In this document: positions 39,040 through 48,310 of the stretch, piece by piece
Numbering within the stretch: position 1 is the first letter of the stretch
How the letters are laid out: each line of letters opens with the position of its first letter
Assembly: GCA_958496175.1 (NCBI GenBank)
Contig: OY292276.1
Span: forward strand, 16,510,001-16,574,000
Source of the DNA: Sisyra terminalis
Lineage: Eukaryota > Arthropoda > Insecta > Neuroptera > Sisyridae
Reading direction: 5' to 3'
Length of the DNA stretch: 64,000 bases
The notes under the pieces: model-generated
Databases searched by the model: none
What the model saw: only the letters and a program-made list of their open reading frames with translations
Told to the model about the DNA's origin: nothing
Position numbers and translations under genes: made by a program

Positions 39040-39226
39040 TTATCATTTTTATTTATAATTTTTGAATCAGATATAAATATATCTCTAACAAAATTTATTA
39101 CAACTCTTAAGTCTAAAACTAAAAAAAAAAAAAAAAAAACTAGAGTAATTAGTCCTCCCTACACCTTTGTGTAGAATTGGATGTGGAAGGTGGGTCCATC
39201 ATTGGCCTCGACTATTGATTTCAAAT
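39007..39226 (-). other. Jockey 3' UTR, poly-A signal and poly-A tail
   Basis: On the minus strand, ORF2 is followed by about 190 bases that include a run of about 20 T (A run at about 39122-39140 on the plus strand). An AATAAA (complement at 39048-39053) lies about 10 bases before the 32-A tail. The poly-A signal at the expected distance supports this as the true 3' end. The internal T run could pair with the tail; whether this matters is unknown. Confidence 0.75.
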
Positions 39227-41887
39227 TTACTCCATTAGGTTCAGTGGATCATTTCGCTTGAGTCTCGTGAAACGTTTGGCTTTTAAGATCTTCCTGGCTG
39301 ATTGGTTCGGGTGTGAGTCAAGTCTTTTCTTGTAGGTTTTACTAATTTTCAAAGTGACTTCTTTGACTGTTTCAGTGTCGGTATCTCTAAGTATTATAGA
39401 ATTTCGCACGTACTTAGGAGCGCCAATGATGGCTCTAATAATTTTCGATTGGCAGCGGTCTATTATTTGTAAATTTGAATTTTTAGCGGAACCCCAAAGT
39501 TGAACTCCGTACGTCCATATAGGTTTTATTATAGATTTGTATATGATGATTTTTGTTTCTAATTTTAATTTTGATTTTTTTCCAATGAGCCAATATAGTT
39601 TTTTAAATATTATATTCATTTGTTCCTTTTTCTTCGAGATGTGTTCACGCCAGGTTAATTTTTGGTCAAGATGCATTCCCAGATATTTGACCGAGCTGCT
39701 TTGTGGTATGGATTTGTCGTTGATTGTGATCCTTGGACTTGTGATTTTTCTTAGGGTAAACGTGACTTGGATTGATTTTTCATCATTGAGTTTAATTCCC
39801 CATTGGTCACACCATTTAGTTATGACATTTACATGTTCCTGTAGACGACGTTGGATTATTTTAGGATCTTTGTTGGTGTAAAGTAGAGCTGTATCATCTG
39901 CAAATGTGGTGGTTGTAATTTGATCGTTTGTTGGAAGATCGCTTGTAAAAATTAAGTATAATAGTGGGCCCAGAACACTGCCTTGTGGTACTCCCGCTTT
40001 TATAGTTCGCGACGAACTGAATTCCTTACCAAATTGAACCTGGAATGTTCTACTGGTGATGTAGCTGTTTAGAATTTTGTGGTATTGGATTGGTAGTAAG
40101 GAGTATATTTTGTAGAGTAAACCATTATGGTTGACTTTGTCGAAAGCTTGAGATACGTCGAGGAAAATTCCCGCACAGATTGATTTATTTTCTAAAGCAT
40201 TTTTAATTTCGTTTACAACTCTGTGGACTTGTTCAATTGTACTGTGGTTTGATCTGAATCCATATTGATGTTGAGGGATGATTTTTAGTCTAGTAATATC
40301 CGCATTCAAATGTTCCAATAAGAGTTTTTCAAAAATTTTGGAAAGGATTGGTAACAGGCTGATGGGTCTGTATGAGTTAATTTTAGATAGTTCTTTTCCG
40401 GGTTTAGGGATAAGGATGATTTTTGCTTTTTTCCAGGAAGTAGGGTAATAATTTAGTCGAACGATTGCGTTGAGTATGTGAAGAATACCTTGATGACCGC
40501 TTAATGGTAACGATCTAAGTGCTTGTCCACTTATGTTGTCAATTCCGGGAGATTTTTTGAAGTTTAGCTCATTTATTTTATTTGTCACCTGGTATATGGT
40601 AAATTTGATTTGATCTGATTTGTTAATTGGTCCTTGAATTTCGACAGGAACTGGTATTGGCGAGTTGTTCGTGAAAATGTCTTCTAAATAATTGGCAAAT
40701 TCCTCACATTTATCCTTGTCATCTGTCATCCAATCGCCTTGACTATTTTTGATAATTTGTTTGGTAATCATTGGTTTTTTAATGTTGCGGGTCGTCTTCC
40801 AGATAGAATTGTACGAGTCGGGTAAATGTGTCATTTGCGCTACTGAACGCTGTATGTTGTCGTTTTGCGCTTGACTAAGTGCTTTTTTAAGAAGATTTGT
40901 GGCGTTGTTTAAGGCATTTTTAGAGACTGGAGATCTAGTTTTTTGCCATTTTCTTTTGGCTTGCCTTTTTTTAGTTACCAATTCCAAGATTTTCGGCGCT
41001 GGAATATTCGTTTGTTGACTTTGTCTGAGAGGGTATCTGTGGATTGTTGATATATCCATACTTTCTTCTAGAGTTGATTGAAGATATTTAAGACTGTTGT
41101 CAATGTCTTCTTCACATTTAAGTTTTATATTGGGATTGAACGTTTTCTTGAAGACTTTTTGGAAATGTACCCAGTTTATTCTTGGTTTCGTGTAGTTTGT
41201 TTGATTGATGGGATTTTTTAAGGAGAGGTTCAGGTTTATTATGGTTGGAGAGTGATCTGATGAAAGGTCCATGGTAGTTAACAACATAATGTTTTTTGGA
41301 TGAATATTTTTCGTAATTACAAAATCGATGATATCAGGTATTTTTCTACGGTCAGTCGGCCAGTAGGTTGGTAATCCTCCTGAGAAACAGCTAAGGTTTT
41401 GTTTTCGTATGGCTTGTAAGAGTTGTTTGCCTTTTGGAGATGTTAGTCTGGATCCCCAATAAGGTGATTTTGCATTAAAATCTCCCGCCATTATGAATGT
41501 TGAATTAAAATTTTCGAAAAATTTCTCAAAATGCGTAGATTTAACCGCGTATTTAGGAGGGCAATACACTGATACAAGGGTGAGATTTTGTGATTGCTCC
41601 GTTACATTTATTGCGGTGTATTGAAGGTGTCTGCTTTGCTTATTTTGAAGTGGATGATGACGAATTCGATTTTTAATTAGTATGGCCGTTCCTCCACAGG
41701 GCTTGTCATCAGGATGATTGGTGGCGTAGCACGTGTATCCAAAAATTTTGAAGTTGTGTTTAGATGTCAGATGTGTTTCGCAAATCAGCATAATGTCTAC
41801 TTTATTAAAAGATAAGAAAAATTCTAATTCAAGTTTATGGTTTTGTAAACCGTTTGCATTCCATTGCACTATCTTAAGAGTGTTCAT
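39227..41887 (-). CDS. Jockey ORF2: endonuclease-reverse transcriptase, 886 aa
   Basis: This is the enzyme that nicks target DNA and copies the element's RNA. Residues 1-215 form an APE-type endonuclease with WNANG (9-13), the acidic E in CETH (37), GDFNA (135-139) and SDHS (210-213). The reverse transcriptase occupies about 440-740: SYRPISLL (505-512), motif A FLDVSQAFD (D577), GVPQGSVLGP (632-641) and catalytic FADD (662-665), here F rather than the commoner Y. The C-terminal part has the WTYGVQLWG and PKYVRNS blocks typical of Jockey-clade proteins. The length is close to known Jockey ORF2 proteins (about 900 aa). The start ATG overlaps the ORF1 stop by one base (TAATG), favouring coupled termination-reinitiation. 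No stop or frameshift is present. The plus-strand frame at 39537-39881 is an antisense shadow. Confidence 0.95.
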   Translation of the reverse strand: MNTLKIVQWNANGLQNHKLELEFFLSFNKVDIMLICETHLTSKHNFKIFGYTCYATNHPDDKPCGGTAILIKNRIRHHPLQNKQSRHLQYTAINVTEQSQNLTLVSVYCPPKYAVKSTHFEKFFENFNSTFIMAGDFNAKSPYWGSRLTSPKGKQLLQAIRKQNLSCFSGGLPTYWPTDRRKIPDIIDFVITKNIHPKNIMLLTTMDLSSDHSPTIINLNLSLKNPINQTNYTKPRINWVHFQKVFKKTFNPNIKLKCEEDIDNSLKYLQSTLEESMDISTIHRYPLRQSQQTNIPAPKILELVTKKRQAKRKWQKTRSPVSKNALNNATNLLKKALSQAQNDNIQRSVAQMTHLPDSYNSIWKTTRNIKKPMITKQIIKNSQGDWMTDDKDKCEEFANYLEDIFTNNSPIPVPVEIQGPINKSDQIKFTIYQVTNKINELNFKKSPGIDNISGQALRSLPLSGHQGILHILNAIVRLNYYPTSWKKAKIILIPKPGKELSKINSYRPISLLPILSKIFEKLLLEHLNADITRLKIIPQHQYGFRSNHSTIEQVHRVVNEIKNALENKSICAGIFLDVSQAFDKVNHNGLLYKIYSLLPIQYHKILNSYITSRTFQVQFGKEFSSSRTIKAGVPQGSVLGPLLYLIFTSDLPTNDQITTTTFADDTALLYTNKDPKIIQRRLQEHVNVITKWCDQWGIKLNDEKSIQVTFTLRKITSPRITINDKSIPQSSSVKYLGMHLDQKLTWREHISKKKEQMNIIFKKLYWLIGKKSKLKLETKIIIYKSIIKPIWTYGVQLWGSAKNSNLQIIDRCQSKIIRAIIGAPKYVRNSIILRDTDTETVKEVTLKISKTYKKRLDSHPNQSARKILKAKRFTRLKRNDPLNLME

Positions 41888-43200
41888 TATTTAACAAACT
41901 TGATTAAAATTTCCATTTGCTGTCGTTGCAGCTCCTGCATTTGCTGGATTGAACCTGCCAATTGTTGAATACTATTTACAATTAGCATCAACATTTGGGT
42001 GAGGTTTTCGGTATTGTTGTCAATTGTTGGCACTGATGATTCTTTAGGTTTCAAAGCCTCTGCACATGAAATAGTTTGTTGCGGCCTATTGGAAGTTATT
42101 CTTGGATTTGCCCTTGGCTGGTTAGTTATTTGCTCGGTAAATTTTGGTGTAATAGGTGCATGGAGCTGGAAATGCTCTGCTTTTTTTTTCATGGTATTAA
42201 TGGCAATGTAAACTGGACAACCCCTATAATTGGCTGTGTGGTTTTCGCCACAGTTGCTACATCGTTTTTTGGTTACATCTTTTTTGTCATTCGGACAATC
42301 GGAGGTCCGATGGTTGCATCCACAAGCTACACAAGTACTTTTAAGCTTGCAATAAGCTTTGGTGTGCCCGAATTCCTGGCAATTAAGGCATTGGATAGGA
42401 CCTGATCGTTTGTGAGGCTCTTCGATGGTGATTTTTCGGTGAAGTACGAATCTTAATTCATAGATTGGATGCACTTTACCTTTTGCAGGCTTAGGAGAGT
42501 CGGCAGCTAATTCAATTTTGAACATAGGTTGGGGTTGCTTGAATTTGTTCAGTATATTGTGAACCCAGTTCACTTTAAAACCCATGTTTTCTAGGTCTTG
42601 TTTGATTTCCATGGGATCAACTTGGTAGTCAATGCCTTTTATTACTACTCTGAGCCCTTTTTGGTTCTTGGCTTGAAATGAATAGTACTGTTTTTGGTGA
42701 TCATCCAACCATTTAGTAACGACTGTATAATCAGTTTCGTCGGATAATTGCAATTTTGTCTCGAAAAGGGCTCCTTTTTTCAGGTCTACGATGTAAAAGT
42801 TATTTTTTATTTGTTTTTTCAATTGATCGTGCAGAAATTGGGAACTCCTTTCGCGAATGAAAATTGGTGGCGGCTTAGATTTTTTTCCTGCTGCCTCATC
42901 GATTATTGTTAATGGGTCAAACCGATTTGATAATTCGATGCTACTTTTTTGCAAGCCAGCATTTGATGTTGTAATATTCCGTGTCGTTGCTCCGCGTTTA
43001 CGTTTTTTGTTGACCACAGGAAAATAGCGTAAAATACCGCTGTGATCATCATTGTTGGTGTCGTTGATGCTTGTTTCCATAGATTTGTCAATAATTGGAG
43101 ATGCCATTGTCGAAGGATTCACTGCGGGAGATTTTGGGTTTGCAAGTTTCGAAGATTTTAAATTATATTTGTCATAATAATAGTAGTAGTCTTTCGGCAT
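41887..43200 (-). CDS. Jockey ORF1: gag-like nucleic-acid-binding protein, 437 aa
   Basis: This is the structural/RNA-binding partner protein that packages element RNA. A low-complexity N-terminus (MPKDYYYYYDKYN) and a basic KKRKRG patch (65-70) precede an associated domain of the PRE_C2HC type found in insect Jockey gag proteins (about 180-268: VVIKGIDYQVDPMEIK, FVLHRKITIEEP). Three CCHC-type zinc knuckles follow at C271-C284, C290-C302 and C314-C328. The C-terminus is Gln-rich (about 410-430), predicted to form a short helix or coiled coil. The start at 43200 is the first in-frame ATG after the 5' UTR. The stop TAA shares its last A with the ORF2 ATG. The frame is intact, and small frames on either strand inside it are shadows. 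Confidence 0.93.
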   Translation of the reverse strand: MPKDYYYYYDKYNLKSSKLANPKSPAVNPSTMASPIIDKSMETSINDTNNDDHSGILRYFPVVNKKRKRGATTRNITTSNAGLQKSSIELSNRFDPLTIIDEAAGKKSKPPPIFIRERSSQFLHDQLKKQIKNNFYIVDLKKGALFETKLQLSDETDYTVVTKWLDDHQKQYYSFQAKNQKGLRVVIKGIDYQVDPMEIKQDLENMGFKVNWVHNILNKFKQPQPMFKIELAADSPKPAKGKVHPIYELRFVLHRKITIEEPHKRSGPIQCLNCQEFGHTKAYCKLKSTCVACGCNHRTSDCPNDKKDVTKKRCSNCGENHTANYRGCPVYIAINTMKKKAEHFQLHAPITPKFTEQITNQPRANPRITSNRPQQTISCAEALKPKESSVPTIDNNTENLTQMLMLIVNSIQQLAGSIQQMQELQRQQMEILIKFVK

Positions 43201-43574
43201 TTCGCCGTAAACACATCACTATCACGATAACACTGCCACAAGTAAACTGTCAATAAATGTTTGTTATTAGTGGTCATAAAAATGTTATAAATAAAAATGA
43301 GCACGATGAACTGACAACTAATTGTAATTAACAAATTAAAGAAGTTCGAATTGTTTAATTATTTGTTGACAATGCGGTAATGTATGTATCACACACAATT
43401 TCACAAACAAACACTCCAGGTCAATGCCCTGAGATATTCAAAAATTTGCACTAACCTGCATTGTATCTATTTACACTTAGACAATTTTTCGAATTAAATC
43501 TCGAATTACTTGGTAGCACTTGCAATTTGCTCTGTCCCGTCCGACGAACGTTTAGAGAATGAGCACTTATTTTG

Positions 43575-43578
<4 letters not shown>
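43201..43578 (-). promoter_or_regulatory. Jockey 5' UTR with probable internal promoter
   Basis: Non-coding leader of about 380 bases upstream of ORF1. Jockey-clade elements use an internal promoter at their extreme 5' end; here GCTCATTCTC (about 43555-43564 on the complement), followed by CGTCGGACGGGACAG, is an initiator-plus-downstream-element-like arrangement. This is inference, and the spacing was not exactly that of a canonical DPE. The end is placed next to the A27 run (plus strand, about 43579-43605), whose origin is unclear. Confidence 0.45.
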
Positions 43579-43605
<27 letters not shown>

Positions 43606-43849
43606 CTTTTAAATAATTAGATCATTTCAATTATCAAATTCAATGTTTAAGGTTTATAAACTTAAAAAAAACTGACTACTTTAAATACTTAATTCAATAA
43701 TAGCAAGTGATCAATAAGTAATTTTTAAGTGAATAAACCAATTCAAATATCTCAGATGCTTTATAAAAAAACAATTGAACTTCGATTAAAAGATAACCTA
43801 CAGAATATACTACTTAACTTTCTTGAAAACGAAATCATCCTTCTATAAC
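43606..43849. other. AT-rich non-coding stretch
   Basis: Short spacer between the Jockey element and the next reverse-transcriptase remnant; nothing recognised. Confidence 0.4.
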
Positions 43850-44540
43850 GATAACTTTAACCTAAAGCTTCTTCAAAGAATGATCAAATGATAAATTTTG
43901 GGCTATGTCGTTATACGGAGCTGAGATCTGGACTCTTAAAGTGCTAAGATCAATCGTTTGGAAACGTTTGAATTGTTGCACAGAAGAAAGATCTGAATAT
44001 CTTCGATAGATTTGTAGATCAATAGAATAGTCTAAGGAAGGCAATACCGCTTAGGCATTATTTACAACTATTAACTATTAGGAGGATATCGTACCAAGCG
44101 CATATTGTGAGAGGTGACTTATAAAAAATTCACCAGGAATACCATCTCAATTTTTTTCTGCTTTGTTTTTTCAATGATTTTTAATCACCCAATCATGAGT
44201 GGGTGAAGGTGAGACCACCCTCCTAATGTTTTCTGCTCAGTTCTTTCACTGATTTTCGATCATACAGCTGTGATTGACTGTTGATGGAAACGCCTTCTCT
44301 AAGTTTTCTTGAAGGTTCTTTCACCTATTTTAGATCAGCCAGCTATGATTTCCTGTTGGGAGCTTCTGAAGAATTGGAAGATTGAAGAAAGCAGATATTA
44401 TAGCCGAAAAACATTCGCGATTAAAAAGGTATACACAGTGCCAAACAATTATTTAGATCTGCCAAAAACCGCCAACAACTCGTCAATGTAATTACCAATG
44501 TGAGATATTGCACCAGAAGAGAAAAAAGAACCACTTGGAA
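43850..44540 (+). pseudogene. Degraded RTE-like LINE reverse transcriptase, 3' part with internal tandem repeats
   Basis: The plus-strand multi-frame translation begins with a decayed RMIKC...LGYVVI...WTLK block and INRLETFELLHRRKI (about 43945-43995). These correspond to the MIKCYI-LYGAETWTL and RLEAFEMW-YRRML signatures of RTE-like LINE proteins. It ends with LFRSAKNRQQLVNVITNV at about 44452-44505, then RYCTRREKRTT, a typical RTE C-terminus. The middle (44154-44378) is replaced or expanded by three 75-bp tandem units. Stops throughout make it non-functional. The minus-strand frame at 43862-44044 is an antisense shadow. Confidence 0.7.
44154..44378. repeat. 75-bp tandem repeat, three diverged units
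   Basis: Units start at TTTTCTGCTTTG (44154), TTTTCTGCTCAG (44229) and TTTTCTTGAAGG (44304), exactly 75 bases apart. Conserved anchors are TTCTTTCAC(T/C)GATTTT-like, GATCA(T/G)(A/C)CAGC and TGATT. The units are diverged and the third fades at its end. The length being a multiple of three is notable inside an old reverse-transcriptase frame, but no intact frame remains. Confidence 0.75.
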
Positions 44541-47084
44541 ACTAACTCTTTAATTAATCTATATCTGTATTTTTCTGTAATGATATCTATATTTTTTCTG
44601 TTATTTTTAAGAGATAAATGATTGAGAAAAATGGACTCAAATTTAATTGAGTTTTGTTTGCCAATTTAATTTAAGATGTAATATAATAAGGTTTATAAAA
44701 TTATGAAACTTAAAATTCCTAAGGAATTGAATTGGAAAAGCGTTAAATGATGACCATCAAATTTATTTAAAAGCTAACAATCAATAACCTGCAGATAAGT
44801 GAAAAGGTTTCATAATATTTCATAATATCTGAATACAAAATTTCCTCATTGTTTTCATCAACAAATAAAAGATTCGAAGAAGGAGCCAGTTCCTACTTGA
44901 AATACAAAAGATGAAGGAAATTGACTCCGATTGTGCGGTTTATTTATATTAAAACTTTTTAAATTATTATTGTACTCCATTTTAAACAGAAATAAAAAAA
45001 GATATGATAACCTTTCATTTAAGCTTTGTGAATTATTTTTGTTGCTTATATTTTCTACAAACATAATAATTACTTTTATTATCACCTTATTGTTTTACTA
45101 CCTTTCTATTGTATTTAAACTTTAATTAGAAAGTTATTTAATCAAACCTCTAAAAACATTAACTTTGCTGTTGTTACTGAATATTTACGTTAGTGTTGCC
45201 AATTTAAAATGTTTTTTTTTATTTTGTAATAGGAAAAAAAAAAGCGAAACTTTTCTGACGGTAAATTAATTAAATTGTGAATTTTTTATAATTGTCAGTG
45301 AAATTTCAAAGTTTGAACGTTGTATCATTAAAGATGTTTGTTTTTTGTACAATGGTTCTCCAAATTTGAGGATTCTGAAGACCGAGTTGTTGGAACTTTC
45401 GATATTAAGGCTAGTGAGCGTAATAAAATATTAATAAAACAGACGAGAAGTTGATAATAATTGAATTAGTCTCTGCCCGTATACGTCAGTAATGGTTACA
45501 TAAAATTTTCTTCGAGTGACCTATAACCTACAGAATTTCTTCATACCGAATTACAATCTGGACAAACCTCCATTTAACATCATTATTAGCCTCATAACTT
45601 AATTTATGAAGTGGAAATTAACTTTAAAACCTTCATTATCTAAATTGTGGACAGCTACGCCACCCTTAAGTAGATCATAACTCATATTATATTTCTCACT
45701 CTTATCCAAATATCTTCCACAACGATATGAAACTCTTACTTTACTCAGTTAAATTGAACTACCCCCATTGCGTCGCAACATGTAAATAATGTAATAGTAA
45801 CCGTAAGTTTTTGTTCCAGCTAAATCACCATCTAACGTCACTTTTATAAAATTAATTATCAAAGACTATAGCAGACTGTACTTCTACATTGTCAAGAAAA
45901 TGCTAATCCTCTTTAATCTACATATGGCAGTTGTTTTTGTTCAAGCTTCACAAAAACCTTTCAATATATCACAACAGTGATTTTGCCGAAAAAAAGAACT
46001 CAAAGCTTTATTGGAATTCCTTAATGTAACTAGTTTCACAGCCATTGTTGAACAAGCTTTCTAGCCAACTAGCCAAGACTACTATGCATTTATATTATTG
46101 AATTTTTTGATAACTTAATCATTTCGATTTTGAACAGTTAAAACTTATAAATTTCATAAAAAATTTATTTAAGATATTTTGAATAAATGTTAATACTCCA
46201 AATTATTTCAATTAACCCATTATTATTCGTTATTTAAATTATACCTCCAGAGAAAAAGAACTATAAATGATTTCATCACATTTAATTTTCAAAGTAAATG
46301 TTTTTTGTAATACTTTTTAGGGTCCGTATTCAAATGGCAAAAACGTCCATATTTCACGGTCAATTAATTTGTAAACGATTATCATAAGCCGAAAATTGAG
46401 GAAATAATATTTTCTTCGAATCACCATTCAATGGTGTAGGGAAGTTACGAAGAAAATAAGGGTAACACACCACTCGTGTAATTGTGCAGTGATAAAAAAT
46501 CAGTCAGATACGTTTTACAAAACAAAACGAAAAGTTTCAAATATGTATTCTTGTTTTTGTTTTAACCAATAATTGATAAGAAATGCGCTTTTACTGTTGT
46601 CAAAATTTTGACTTTCTTGAAACTCTAAAATACGATTGCACATTTTGAAAAAAAATACTTCATATAATAGAAATTAAAAAATTCCCAAAATTGGTTTGAA
46701 TGAGATAATATGTCATATATTTATTGAGATATGGAATGTTTTTCATTATAGGCAGTTTCTTGAGTTTAGTGATTCCAGAAATAAAAATAAATTTTTTTAA
46801 CACCTACTTTGAAAGAAGACTAACGTGTCAAAGACACATAACTGCCAAAAAAAGATCAGCTTAAAACCAAATACCGTCAACTACAGTGGATAATTCAAAT
46901 ACACTAATGTTGCCACTTTTAGTACTTTTTTGTTTGTTAATGGTTTTATCACTAGTTCAAGATTAATTATTGATATGCATAATGTCGCTGTCGGGTATAT
47001 TTTAGATTATCTTATTGCATATTGTAAAGTTCTTTATAGTTTGAATAGATTTTTTTTTTGATCACTTTTTAATTCTTCACTACC
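44541..47084. other. AT-rich non-coding stretch with one hairpin
   Basis: No gene was recognised. A hairpin with ATTTTCTTCG (46409-46418) against CGAAGAAAAT (46448-46457) encloses a smaller CACCATT/AATGGTG stem. A mildly higher-complexity region at 45480-45790 has no coding identity. Frames at 44858-45085 and 44931-45125 are probably chance. Confidence 0.4.
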
Positions 47085-48310
47085 ATTTACTTTAACTTTC
47101 CTATAAGATTTCACTATTCTGGCTATATTGTTAACGGCTCTTTTGGGCGTTTGTGGCGCAGTGTTTTTATGGTCGTAGTTTGTAGGAGGTTTTTGCAGTT
47201 AGCTACGTCGCATTCTTTCAGTTGGTCGAAGAATCGCTTTGCTATATTTTTCACGCAATCCATAATTGGGTTTATCTGGAGTTTTCTGTGCATTTAGCTA
47301 TTGCGTACATACCATGGAGCTTTGGTTATGGTTCTTAATATTCTGTTTTGTATTACCTGGAGTCGGTTAATATGTTTTTGCGCGCTGTTTTGCCAGATGG
47401 GTGCTCCATATGTCAGTAGTGGGCATCTAGTGGACTTGCATAATAGTATTCCGCAGTTGGTCTTTAGCCGTGACTTCCTATTTATGATGGTGTATAGTTG
47501 ATGAAGTCTTGCATTGCATTTTTTAATTTTACTAGTTAAATGTGCTTCATAGTTCAATCTTTTGTCTAGTTCTAGTCCCAGGTATGTTCCGCTGTCGTCA
47601 TTCCAGGAAATCATTTGTTGGTCTATATTTTGATTACTATTTGGTGTGCCTCTATTGAGAGTAAAATTTTTCGCCTGGCATTTGCTTGGATTAAGTTTGA
47701 TTGCCCATTTGAAATATTCGTTTAAATCATTAATCGCTTCTTAAATGTCTTCTATCGCTGTTTCTAAGTTTTTGTTTCATGTAAGTAGTATTGTGTCGTC
47801 TGCATACATTCCTATTTCCGTATTTCCTAGGGTTGGTATATCACTAACGTATAGGTTATAAAGAGTTGGGCCTAGGATAGATCCTTGTGCTACTCCGCCT
47901 TGTATTCCTCTTAGTGTGGAGATTGTTGATCCTATTCTGATGCAGAATTTACGATATTTTAAGAATGAAGTCAGTATTGCTTGAATGTAGGCTGGGAAGT
48001 TCTGCTTTTCTATTTTATGTTGTAATCCTTTGTGCCAGACTTTGTCGAATGCTAGCGAGAAGTCCATCAGTACTGCAATTATATATTGTTTTTTCTCGTA
48101 GCCATCTTCTATGTAGTTGACGACTCGTAGAAGTTGATGTACTGTTGATAGTTCTAGTCTAAAGCCATATTGCACATTCGGGAGTATTTTGTTTATTTCA
48201 ATATGTGAGTTTATCCTTTCAAGTATTACTTTTTCGATAATCCATTTAGAAGGCTAATTGGTCGGTAACTATTTGTCAGTCTTATTTTTCCCGGGTTTAT
48301 AATTTTAGTG
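47085..48310 (-). pseudogene. 5'-truncated Jockey-like LINE reverse transcriptase
   Basis: A second, different Jockey-type pol lies on the minus strand. From the 5' side: SYRPISLLN (about 48260), then after a probable frameshift VILERINSHIEIN, QYGFRLELSTVHQ and motif A VLMDFSLAFDKVWH. Next come GGVAQGSILGP and catalytic YADDTILL (about 47780-47803), then WAIKLNPSKCQ, TYLGLELDKRL and TYGAPIWQNSA, ending AKRFFDQLKECDVANCKN and LRHKRPK at about 47135-47160. The frame is unbroken from about 48235 to the 3' side except for three in-frame stops: directly after YADDTILLT, at about 47743, and after YVRNS. Endonuclease and ORF1 are missing. Relatively few lesions suggest a younger age than the RTE-like remnants. 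Confidence 0.88.

Larger units (their letters stand above)
39007..43578 (-). mobile_element. Structurally complete Jockey-clade non-LTR retrotransposon
   Basis: A ~4.6 kb element runs on the minus strand: a 5' UTR of about 380 bases, gag-like ORF1, endonuclease/reverse-transcriptase ORF2, a 3' UTR of about 190 bases and a terminal poly-A (the 32-base T run at 39007-39038 on the plus strand). Both ORFs are uninterrupted, with all key residues present. The element copies its RNA by target-primed reverse transcription at a nick made by its own endonuclease. Intact ORFs and a long uninterrupted tail suggest recent insertion. A clean target-site duplication could not be identified: TTTGTTGGTG follows the tail, and a 27-base T run precedes the 5' end. 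Confidence 0.9.

Noticed and set aside
39537..39881. 114-codon plus-strand open frame
   Set aside because: Antisense shadow of the Jockey ORF2; the plus-strand frames at 41999-42405 are likewise shadows of ORF1.
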